A program made the position numbers and the translations under genes. A DNA stretch of 7,795 nucleotides from JAAEQG01 sp023133475 (GTDB taxonomy: Bacteria; Planctomycetota; Phycisphaerae; UBA1845), in assembly GCA_030631415.1 (NCBI GenBank), contig DAOVLE010000235.1, forward strand, positions 1-7,795, given 5' to 3'. This document shows positions 1 through 4,952 of the stretch, in pieces. The first letter of the stretch is position 1, and every line of letters begins with the position of its first letter. Under the pieces are notes generated by a model. The model was not told where the DNA came from. It did no database searches and saw nothing but the letters and a program-made list of their open reading frames with translations.

Positions 1-12
1 AGAAACGAGGGT

Positions 13-35
13 GCGCCGCCCACAAGGGGCGACGC
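13..35. repeat. Imperfect hairpin downstream of purN
   Basis: GCG-C-CGCCC (13-21) can pair with GGGCG-A-CGC (27-35) around the loop ACAAG, with one C/A mismatch in the stem. It lies 22 nt past the purN stop on the minus strand, so it could slow or end transcription of that gene. No T-rich run follows it on that strand, so it is not a canonical intrinsic terminator. It may instead be the edge of a dispersed repeat cut off by the window start. Confidence 0.4.
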
Positions 36-56
36 TACAGACTAAATCGACAGCCC

Positions 57-689
57 CTAAAGCGATGGCTCGCCCCCACGTTCAGTGAATAATCCAGCCT
101 GGTGCGGGGGCCAACTTGAAGATTGTGTATACCGGCGGATGGCTTGCGGATAAGCAATCAGCTCCTGCTCGAACACCCGCCGGGCCAACGACTCGGCTGT
201 GTCATGTGGCAACACGGGCACCCGCCGTTGCAAGACAATCGGGCCATGGTCGTACTGGTTATCGCAGACATGCACGGTGCAACCACTCTCAGCCTCGCCG
301 GCATCCAACACCGCCCGGTGCACACGCATCCCGTAGAACCCTTGCCCGCCATACTTGGGCAACAAAGCCGGATGAATGTTCAAGACACGACCTCGAAACT
401 CCGCGGGTATCCGCCAGAACGCCGTGAAACCCGCCATGCATACCAGATCAACTCGGGCCTGGAGCAGGGCAGTGGTGATCGCCGCGTGAAAAGTCTGCTC
501 ATCAAGCCGCCGGCGATCCGCAATTACACAAGGAATCCCAGCCTGCCGGGCCCGCTCCAGCCCGTAAGCCGCCGGCTTGGAGCCGACCACCACGCAAATG
601 GTTGCCGACAACTCCTCGCGTCGGCACAACGTATGCAAATTCTGAAACGTTCGCCCGCCGCCGGAGAGCAGAATGCCTAAACGCAACAT
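57..689 (-). CDS. purN: Phosphoribosylglycinamide formyltransferase (GAR transformylase)
   Basis: This cytosolic enzyme moves a formyl group from 10-formyltetrahydrofolate to glycinamide ribonucleotide (GAR) in de novo purine synthesis. The 210-residue product has the family layout: an N-terminal phosphate-binding loop (LLSGGGRT, residues 7-14), the MAGF strand (85-88), NIHPALLP (104-111) and the YDHGPIV loop (146-152). By alignment from memory with E. coli PurN (Asn106, His108, Asp144), the catalytic residues are Asn104, His106 and Asp147. After LLPKY there is a short insertion (GGQGFYG) not present in the E. coli enzyme but seen in other bacterial PurN proteins. About 20 C-terminal residues after position 188 look like an unconserved tail. 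The ATG at 689 places the first strand correctly, but no Shine-Dalgarno sequence precedes it. The gene lies downstream of selW with a palindromic repeat between them, and is probably read from the same transcript. Confidence 0.95.
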   Translation of the reverse strand: MLRLGILLSGGGRTFQNLHTLCRREELSATICVVVGSKPAAYGLERARQAGIPCVIADRRRLDEQTFHAAITTALLQARVDLVCMAGFTAFWRIPAEFRGRVLNIHPALLPKYGGQGFYGMRVHRAVLDAGEAESGCTVHVCDNQYDHGPIVLQRRVPVLPHDTAESLARRVFEQELIAYPQAIRRYTQSSSWPPHQAGLFTERGGEPSL

Positions 690-717
690 ATGACCGATAT
701 CGAGCCCAAGGTCCCCG

Positions 718-771
718 GTAGGGCGGGTTTCACCCGCCTTCTTTTTCCGCGGCGGGTGGAACCCGCCCTAC
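718..771. repeat. GTAGGGCGGG palindromic repeat, copy 1
   Basis: Two arms, GGCGGGTTTCACCCGCC and GGCGGGTGGAACCCGCC, sit inside GTAG and CTAC ends, separated by a pyrimidine-rich spacer (TTCTTTTTCCGC). Each arm is itself a 7-bp hairpin (GGCGGGT/ACCCGCC) and the arms also pair with each other, so the element can form one long hairpin or two small ones. It lies between selW and purN and supplies the selW stop codon. It differs from copy 2 at only two positions over 54. Confidence 0.93.
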
Positions 772-1004
772 ATCGCTTGGCGAACCAGAGCCCCAAGCTT
801 GTCCAGCACCTCGTGATGCTCGGGAAATCGCCCGGTGGCGTGCTTGCTGTAGATCAGTTCGCCGTCAGTTCGCACGTCAAAAATCCCGCCCCCACCCTTG
901 ATCATCTTACAGCCAAGATCGAATCGCCCCTTGATCGCATCCGCCAAACTGACGGCTTGCGGAGCATAGTTTCATTGCACACAGTATTCGATCGAGATTC
1001 TCAT
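768..1004 (-). CDS. Selenoprotein W-like (SelT/SelW/SelH, Rdx family) protein with in-frame TGA read as selenocysteine
   Basis: Reading from the ATG at 1004, the frame meets TGA at 974-972 and then stays open to TAG at 770-768, giving 78 residues if TGA is selenocysteine. The product begins MRISIEYCVQU and carries the family's redox motif as CxxU (Cys8, Sec11) after the first strand. The Rdx core follows: NYAPQAVSLADAI, GGGGIFDV (37-44), a turn DGELIYSK (47-54) and GRFPEHHEV (58-66). Length and motif order match small SelW-type proteins, thioredoxin-like cytosolic redox proteins whose exact substrates are poorly known. A GGAG Shine-Dalgarno (1016-1013) stands 8 nt before the ATG. A stem-loop fitting a bacterial SECIS follows the TGA directly. 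The stop codon falls in the edge of repeat copy 1. A nonsense-mutated Cys homologue is the alternative, but the TGA is exactly at the second redox position, which is very unlikely by chance. No promoter is evident, so expression probably depends on readthrough from the protease-lipoprotein operon. Confidence 0.9.
937..965 (-). promoter_or_regulatory. Candidate bacterial SECIS element in the selW-like gene
   Basis: On the coding strand, GC-UCCGC-AA (965-957) pairs with UU-(G)-GCGGA-(U)-GC (947-937). This gives nine base pairs with two single bulges and a nine-base apical loop, GCCGUCAGU (956-948). The loop starts 16 nt after the UGA and its first base is G. This fits the published bacterial consensus of a short stem-loop just inside the coding region with a G at the top of the loop, recognised by SelB with Sec-tRNA. 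Folding was done by eye. Confidence 0.7.
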
Positions 1005-1012
1005 CGTTTATA

Positions 1013-1016
1013 CTCC
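1013..1016 (-). promoter_or_regulatory. Ribosome binding site of the selW-like gene
   Basis: GGAG lies 8 nt before the ATG at 1004 on the minus strand. It decides the start: the upstream ATG at 1018 is in another frame and meets TGA after five codons. A functional-looking site in front of a frame with an early TGA supports decoding rather than decay. Confidence 0.7.
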
Positions 1017-1031
1017 ATGGTGCATATCAAC

Positions 1032-1087
1032 TGTAGGGCGGGTTCCACCCGCCTTCTTTTTCCGTGGCGGGTGGAACCCGCCCTACA
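1032..1087. repeat. GTAGGGCGGG palindromic repeat, copy 2
   Basis: Arms GGCGGGTTCCACCCGCC and GGCGGGTGGAACCCGCC are perfect reverse complements and are separated by TTCTTTTTCCGT. The element fills most of the gap between the lipoprotein stop and the selW ribosome binding site. Its right edge reads CTACATCA, whose complement contains the TGA that ends the lipoprotein gene. On the minus strand the hairpin is followed by no T-run, so it need not terminate transcription into selW. Confidence 0.95.
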
Positions 1088-1462
1088 TCACTTGTTGGAG
1101 ACTGTAGGCTTGGGGCGTTCGATCCGCACGCACCTTACGGTGATGATGCGCTCGTCACCTTTGTGAGTCACTACGGTTTCGCCCTCGGCACGCTCCCCAA
1201 CCCTGACGTCTTTAAGCTCGGCGGCAATGCCGTTGATGAAAATCTCGGTTTCTCGAGTCACGACGGCTTCGGCAGTCAGGGTTCGGCCGTGTTTATCGCT
1301 GTAATAGGAAATCCGCACGCGACCGTTAGCCAAGTCGATTTCCTCGACCGTGCCCGTCAAGATATATACCTTCGGAACGCGACTGTCTTCTTTGCAACCT
1401 GCCGGAACCAGGCCAACCGCGACCAATAGCAACGCCATCATAGCCCATCGATCAAGCGACAT
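1088..1462 (-). CDS. Small predicted lipoprotein with beta-rich domain, function unknown
   Basis: The 124-residue product starts with a short signal peptide: MSLDRW, then a hydrophobic stretch (residues 7-19) and a lipobox-like PAGC with Cys23 as the likely lipid-bearing residue. The -3 residue is Pro, which is not ideal. Residues 33-114 look like an all-beta fold: LTGTVEEIDLANGRVRI, a charged hairpin, ETEIFINGIAAELKDVRVGE and a last strand DERIITVRCVRIE. The pattern of a GTV-x-x-I-D strand followed by a 'set by a named parameter' turn recalls small secreted beta-barrel domains (DUF5666-like), but I cannot assign a family. The start lies 8 nt after the protease stop, and its GGAG (1478-1475) overlaps the protease's last codons, so the two are very probably co-translated in one operon and act outside the cytoplasmic membrane. 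The stop is formed at the edge of repeat copy 2. Confidence 0.85.
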   Translation of the reverse strand: MSLDRWAMMALLLVAVGLVPAGCKEDSRVPKVYILTGTVEEIDLANGRVRISYYSDKHGRTLTAEAVVTRETEIFINGIAAELKDVRVGERAEGETVVTHKGDERIITVRCVRIERPKPTVSNK

Positions 1463-1470
1463 TAGTTAGC

Positions 1471-3888
1471 CTACTCCAAGAGGTCCAGATCAGGATCGCC
1501 GATGATGAATCCCAATTCGCGCAAGCGCGCTGACAGGTCCTGATACCATTCAAGGGTGTTCTCCATGTTCTTCTCGAGCTTTTTGATATCTTTCCTCATG
1601 CGCCGGCCGGTGTATTCGCGTGCAGCCCCTGTGAGCTTCTGCATTTCCTCCTGCTTGTTTTGGATCTCTTCTTGCAGACGCATGAACTCAGAATAGTACA
1701 ACTCCGACTGCCAACTCCACAACCAGAGCATGGCGCGGTCGGCGATGTTGCTGCCAAGTTGGCTGGCGATCATCAACCGATCCGAGACGGTGTTGATCTG
1801 TTTCTGCAGCTTCATGAACAACCTGCGATTCTCGGGAGGCTCAGTCTCACGCTCGGTCAAGAGTTGCTTGGCCTGAAGCAAAGCATCCCGCGCCACTACC
1901 GCACTGGCATGCTTGTAGACCTGGGGATCACTCAGCGGCTTGCCGTCAAACTTCGCGTCGGGGAACCGGTCCAAAACTACCACCCGAGCTTGGGCATACC
2001 ACTTGATCCCCTCGTCACCAGACCTCTTGAGCTTTTTGAAACCGCGTTTAGCCCCCTCCAGATCACCTTCCAGCCAGTCACACGTCGCGTCCAGCAGGCG
2101 CAACTGGTCCTGCCGCAACCAGCCTTGACGAACGAACGAACGATGCTCCATTCGCTTGGCCAACTGCTGTTTGGCTTCGGCAATCTTGCCCTCCTCCAGC
2201 AACTTGGCCAAAGCCTGCAAATCCAGCGAGGCTTTTACAAACAGGTCCTCGAATGTTGTCTCACGTTTTCGGCATTTGTCATTGTCGACTTCGTCGATGA
2301 TCGCCGCACGCACGTTCGTCAACACAAGATTCTGCGGGGAATCGCTGATCGCCAAGACCGCCTGAATCGCATGACCCTCAAATTCCCCGATCACCTTGGA
2401 CCCATCAAGGAAATGCACAACCTGCTCATCATCCTTGTTGGTCTCGATCGCTGAAATCGCGTTCAGAGATCGCGAAATCTCCACCCCCAGGTCGCCGATA
2501 AACTTGAACTTCCCGGAGGTCTCGCGGAGGAGCAGATGGTAGTTGTCCCCGCCGATCAGCAGGTTCTTGCCTTGCGGGGGTTCAGGGCACGTCTTTGCCT
2601 TGCGAAACACTACGGCACAGACCTCACTGAGGTCTTGCTCAAAGGGTTCTCCACCGGATGGCTTGAAATGGATCACTGCTTCATCGCGGAGGAACGGAAG
2701 ACGCTGCCCCCCATCCATCAGAATGATGCCGTACTCATCATCCTGTTCCAATAGGTATGCCATGTGCACACAGGGCAAGGTGAGTTCGCCTAACGGAGTG
2801 GGCAACACTACCGAATCACCCACCGGAGCCCCGCAGATACGGTTGCCGTCCTCCAGGAAAAGACAGTCCGTGGAAGTCTGACGCACGTAGCCGGCCACAG
2901 ACACAAAACCGTCTCTGCCAACCAAATGCGTGTAGAACGGTTCCAGGTCGATCCCAGACTCGAGTTTGCCGCGTTGAAAGGCGAAGGTGATGAAATCTCG
3001 CGTCAAATCGGGAGGAACCAGTGCGGATTGGTGAGACCGGCCCGCGTATTCGGCTACAGGCTTGAGGGTCAAAGTGCCCACGCAGTAACCGTTGATGTCA
3101 ACCATAGGCCCCCCGCTATTGCCCGGATCAGCCATTACATCTGTGTTGATCATTTTCAGATCACCATCAGGACGCTGAGGCATGCTGACGATATGGCCTT
3201 CGGAGATTGCGACAATAGGGTGTTTCTTTTTAGTTAGTTTGCGGCTGTCCCCGCCTGGGAACCCGTAACACCAGACCTTCTGACCAATCGACAAGCGGCG
3301 ATTGGGCACCAGTTTGAGGTAGTGCGGCGTCTCCAAAAACTGCCCATTCTCCTTGCCACCCTCGCCGTAAACCTGCAGGATGGCTTGGTCCGCCATGTCG
3401 TCCTGATACTGAACGTATGCTTCGTATCTTTTCTCGTCCTCCGTGCCGGCATCCACGATCACATACCACACCAGGCGGTTGTAAATCAAGTACTGCTCAC
3501 GCTGCTTCTCCCACCGTGGTTTTTTGTGGGTTGGGTCCACCACGTGGTTGTTGGTGATGCACAGCCCCGTGCGATTGATGAAGTACCCCGAGCCCGAGCC
3601 CAGGGGTGTATCACCCTTTTTCTTTCTGGACATGCAGGTGAACACTTCCACAGCGGCGTGCTTGACATGCTCGCGCACCTCTTTTGACTGGCTTTGTGCC
3701 CACGCCGGCTGGTTTGCCAAACCGGCGGCGATGAACGCCGCCAGAATCAGCACGCTTACCCACCCTGCACCACCGGCAGACAACGCCGGTGCACACCTTG
3801 TCTTCTCGGCAAACTCTCGCGTACCGCACTCATTCATGGTCATCACCTTTGTCTTGAACACCGTTACCGGCCAATCCACTTGGCGCAC
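1471..3888 (-). CDS. Secreted trypsin-like (HtrA/S1C-type) serine protease with long C-terminal extension
   Basis: The 805-residue product starts at GTG 3888, chosen for its AGGAGG site 7 nt upstream. A weaker alternative is the ATG at residue 18. A hydrophobic segment (43-58) followed by AWA at 62-64 indicates a signal peptide with an unusually long N-terminal arm, so the protein is exported. The protease domain (about 70-305) shows the catalytic triad: His115 in ITNNHVV, Asp167 in MADQAIL and Ser258 in GNSGGP. GSGSGYFI (97-104) precedes the histidine as in HtrA proteins. No PDZ domain is recognisable. Residues 330-530 hold two related beta-rich segments, each with a 'DGxRIxG' type turn and a polar ligand-like strand (LPTPLGELTLPCVHM; VEISRSLNAISAIE). 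Residues 550-640 are helical and TPR-like, and 735-795 form a charged coiled coil. The reaction is peptide hydrolysis, but substrate and activating signal are unknown. It leads the minus-strand operon. Confidence 0.9.
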   Translation of the reverse strand: MRQVDWPVTVFKTKVMTMNECGTREFAEKTRCAPALSAGGAGWVSVLILAAFIAAGLANQPAWAQSQSKEVREHVKHAAVEVFTCMSRKKKGDTPLGSGSGYFINRTGLCITNNHVVDPTHKKPRWEKQREQYLIYNRLVWYVIVDAGTEDEKRYEAYVQYQDDMADQAILQVYGEGGKENGQFLETPHYLKLVPNRRLSIGQKVWCYGFPGGDSRKLTKKKHPIVAISEGHIVSMPQRPDGDLKMINTDVMADPGNSGGPMVDINGYCVGTLTLKPVAEYAGRSHQSALVPPDLTRDFITFAFQRGKLESGIDLEPFYTHLVGRDGFVSVAGYVRQTSTDCLFLEDGNRICGAPVGDSVVLPTPLGELTLPCVHMAYLLEQDDEYGIILMDGGQRLPFLRDEAVIHFKPSGGEPFEQDLSEVCAVVFRKAKTCPEPPQGKNLLIGGDNYHLLLRETSGKFKFIGDLGVEISRSLNAISAIETNKDDEQVVHFLDGSKVIGEFEGHAIQAVLAISDSPQNLVLTNVRAAIIDEVDNDKCRKRETTFEDLFVKASLDLQALAKLLEEGKIAEAKQQLAKRMEHRSFVRQGWLRQDQLRLLDATCDWLEGDLEGAKRGFKKLKRSGDEGIKWYAQARVVVLDRFPDAKFDGKPLSDPQVYKHASAVVARDALLQAKQLLTERETEPPENRRLFMKLQKQINTVSDRLMIASQLGSNIADRAMLWLWSWQSELYYSEFMRLQEEIQNKQEEMQKLTGAAREYTGRRMRKDIKKLEKNMENTLEWYQDLSARLRELGFIIGDPDLDLLE

Positions 3889-3895
3889 TACCGTC

Positions 3896-3901
3896 CCTCC
3901 T
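3896..3901 (-). promoter_or_regulatory. Strong ribosome binding site of the protease gene
   Basis: AGGAGG on the minus strand lies 7 nt before the GTG at 3888. Neither of the later in-frame ATG codons (residues 16 and 18) has a comparable site, so this fixes the GTG as the start despite the long signal-peptide arm it creates. Confidence 0.8.
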
Positions 3902-3920
3902 GCATCGTGTCCACCTCTTG

Positions 3921-3926
3921 ATTATA
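3921..3926 (-). promoter_or_regulatory. Probable -10 element of the protease operon promoter
   Basis: The minus strand reads TATAAT, a perfect sigma-70-type -10 box, 32 nt before the GTG start. This would give a leader of roughly 26 nt containing the AGGAGG site. The hexamer 17 nt upstream (TGTTCC) is a poor -35, so activity may need an activator or another contact. The spacer between them is largely the half-arm repeat remnant GGCGGGTGGAA. Confidence 0.5.
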
Positions 3927-3990
3927 GGCTTATTCCACCCGCCGGAACACCCCCCTCGGGCAGCCAAGACAAACTGTTACATATACAGAT

Positions 3991-4047
3991 GTAGGGCGGG
4001 TTCCACCCGCCAAGCCACGCCAAAAAGGCGGGTGGAACCCGCCCTAC
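3991..4047. repeat. GTAGGGCGGG palindromic repeat, copy 3
   Basis: The arms are identical to those of copy 2, so they pair perfectly, but the spacer is different (AAGCCACGCCAAAAA). It lies about 100 nt upstream of the protease start. It is the only copy whose right end lacks the extra ATC seen next to copies 1, 2 and 4. Confidence 0.93.
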
Positions 4048-4102
4048 TAATGTCGTTGCATATGCGGAAAGGAGGAATGAATCGCCTCTCAGCCCCCTCC
4101 GC

Positions 4103-4267
4103 CCGGCCCGTCAAGCCGGTGAATCGCTCCCCCATCGGATGAAATAACGGGCCGGCTATCCCATCCCATGGCTGAGCGACCACCGCAGGAAACCCTGCGA
4201 TGACAGTCTTCCGCGATTCGCCCGCGCCTCGCTGATTGGCGTCCGAAGACTCCCAACTTTCGCGGTG
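4103..4267. other. Nested inverted repeats, possible structured RNA
   Basis: Several stems can be seen by eye. CCGGCCCGT (4103-4111) pairs with ACGGGCCGG (4147-4155). CGCAGG-AAAC-CCTGCG is a 6-bp hairpin (4184-4199). AGTCTTC (4205-4211) pairs with GAAGACT (4245-4251), enclosing two smaller hairpins (GCG-ATT-CGC at 4213-4221 and CGCC/GGCG at 4225-4241). CACCGC (4181-4186) pairs with GCGGTG (4262-4267), which competes with the 6-bp hairpin. It does not match a riboswitch or RNA class I recognise. Either strand could be transcribed. On the minus strand it directly follows the small lipoprotein stop. Confidence 0.4.
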
Positions 4268-4302
4268 TCCCATCAGCCTTGGCCGACGACCGGAACCACC
4301 CG

Positions 4303-4530
4303 CTACGGCGTAGTCAGGCTAGTGCTACTCGAACCCGCCCCGTCATCCACCAAACTGACGAAAAACGCCTGGATGACCGTGCTAGCCAGACTTTGGCTGG
4401 TGGTCTCCAGCCCGGTAAGAAGAGTGGATCGCACGGTGGGATCACAACTGCCCAACTGCAACATGCTGCCACCCAACGTCAGCGCCATAACCAATCTCAG
4501 CAAGCGCCCGTTGAAGCCTCGTTTCGTCAT
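4303..4530 (-). CDS. Small planctomycete-type lipoprotein, function unknown
   Basis: The 75-residue product has a positively charged start (MTKRGFNGRLLR), a hydrophobic core (12-25) and the lipobox LGSC with Cys29 as the predicted lipid attachment site. After DPTVR the remainder (LLTGLETTSQSLASTVIQAFFVSLVDD) is a predicted amphipathic helix with a Ser/Thr-rich tail. The pattern 'C-DPTVR, small residues, IQAFF' resembles short anonymous lipoproteins I associate with planctomycetes; this is recollection, not a database match. I chose the ATG at 4530 over the GTG at 4539 because GAGGAG (4544-4539) is 8 nt before the ATG but overlaps the GTG. A small hairpin (GGGCT-CGAC-AGCCC, 4568-4555) precedes the site in the leader. 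It is a stand-alone gene, divergent from the helicase; no promoter is clear. Confidence 0.75.
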   Translation of the reverse strand: MTKRGFNGRLLRLVMALTLGGSMLQLGSCDPTVRSTLLTGLETTSQSLASTVIQAFFVSLVDDGAGSSSTSLTTP

Positions 4531-4654
4531 GGACTTCACTCCTCAATTGTGCCCGGGCTGTCGAGCCCAACCACACATAATGTAACCCTACTCGATTTCG
4601 CAGACCTACGCAATCCGTGGTTCCTTTCCGGACCTTGCCTGCTCTCTGGTACTA

Positions 4655-4698
4655 CACATCGGATGCTCCCAGGCCGCAGTTTAGAACATCCGATAGTG
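4655..4698. repeat. Inverted repeat, 11-bp arms
   Basis: CACATCGGATG (4655-4665) pairs with CATCCGAT-A-GTG (4687-4698), with one bulged A and a 21-nt loop. It lies about 125 nt upstream of the small lipoprotein start and 255 nt upstream of the helicase. It could be an operator, an attenuator, or an old mobile-repeat remnant; the sequence alone does not decide. Confidence 0.6.
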
Positions 4699-4727
4699 TT
4701 TCGTCCGGTAGTGTGCCGAAGCATGGG

Positions 4728-4749
4728 TGGGCCACGGCTGGGTGGCCCA
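4728..4749. repeat. Perfect 8-bp hairpin TGGGCCAC/GTGGCCCA
   Basis: TGGGCCAC (4728-4735) and GTGGCCCA (4742-4749) pair around GGCTGG. It abuts repeat copy 4, 8 nt away, and makes a composite palindrome block upstream of the helicase. No T-run follows on either strand. Confidence 0.65.
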
Positions 4750-4756
4750 TCGCTGG

Positions 4757-4815
4757 TGTAGGGCGGGTTTTACCCGCCTTCTTCGCATCGCACGGCGGGT
4801 GGAACCCGCCCTACA
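4757..4815. repeat. GTAGGGCGGG palindromic repeat, copy 4
   Basis: Arms GGCGGGTTTTACCCGCC and GGCGGGTGGAACCCGCC are separated by TTCTTCGCATCGCAC. The left arm has two C-to-T differences from the perfect complement, and both become G-U pairs in plus-strand RNA. The right edge shares CTACATCA with copy 2. It lies about 140 nt upstream of the helicase start. Confidence 0.93.
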
Positions 4816-4861
4816 TCAAAGCCGGCCGCTCCCTTACGGTCGCGGTACTGATTGGAGCAGA

Positions 4862-4891
4862 TTGCCGCTCCAGGCGTCTCCGGTGTATGAT
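4862..4891 (+). promoter_or_regulatory. Candidate helicase promoter
   Basis: TTGCCG (4862-4867) and TATGAT (4886-4891) are separated by 18 nt and resemble sigma-70 -35 and -10 boxes (four of six and five of six matches). Transcription would begin near 4898, leaving a leader of about 55 nt. A weak AGGG lies 7 nt before the ATG. Confidence 0.4.
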
Positions 4892-4952
4892 GCCGCCGGG
4901 CAGAGGGCTTATTGCCTCAGTGACCATGACCAAATAGACGACAGGGATCGAA

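Larger units (their letters stand above)
3889..4302. other. Non-coding spacer between protease and small lipoprotein genes
   Basis: This 414-nt gap holds the protease ribosome binding site and likely promoter, a half-arm remnant of the palindromic repeat (3933-3943), repeat copy 3, and a block of nested inverted repeats (4103-4267). The open frames across it are not convincing genes: they run through the repeat and have no coding character or placed ribosome binding site. Confidence 0.7.
4531..4952. other. Divergent intergenic region between small lipoprotein and helicase genes
   Basis: This 422-nt gap contains the lipoprotein ribosome binding site and leader hairpin, inverted repeats at 4655-4698 and 4728-4749, repeat copy 4 (4757-4815), a short CGCTCCC...GGTCGC element (4827-4845) and the helicase promoter region. 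No credible coding frame is seen. Confidence 0.7.

Noticed and set aside
768..1004. Reading the selW-like gene as a pseudogene with a nonsense mutation
   Set aside because: The only stop is TGA, placed at the exact redox position where selenocysteine is known in this family, with a SECIS-like fold after it and an intact frame and ribosome binding site. The reading stays open until the genome is checked for Sec genes.
690..1166. Plus-strand 158-codon open frame over the purN-selW-lipoprotein junctions
   Set aside because: It runs through two palindromic repeats (giving the repeated RAGFTRLLFP/RAGSTRLLFP peptide) and is antisense to the selW-like gene, whose protein matches a known family.
1660..2454. 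Plus-strand 264-codon open frame
   Set aside because: It is antisense to the protease's helical region, whose catalytic motifs and codon pattern lie on the minus strand; no ribosome binding site or family resemblance.
3977..4273. Minus-strand 98-codon open frame upstream of the protease
   Set aside because: Its last third is a translation of repeat copy 3 and the rest crosses the nested inverted repeats; no ribosome binding site and no domain resemblance.
4615..4636. Minus-strand GGTCCGGAAAGGAACC resembling the SRP RNA domain IV tip
   Set aside because: The loop is GGAAA instead of the GGAA tetraloop and the conserved AGCAG side of the internal loop is missing; flanks do not form the expected long hairpin.
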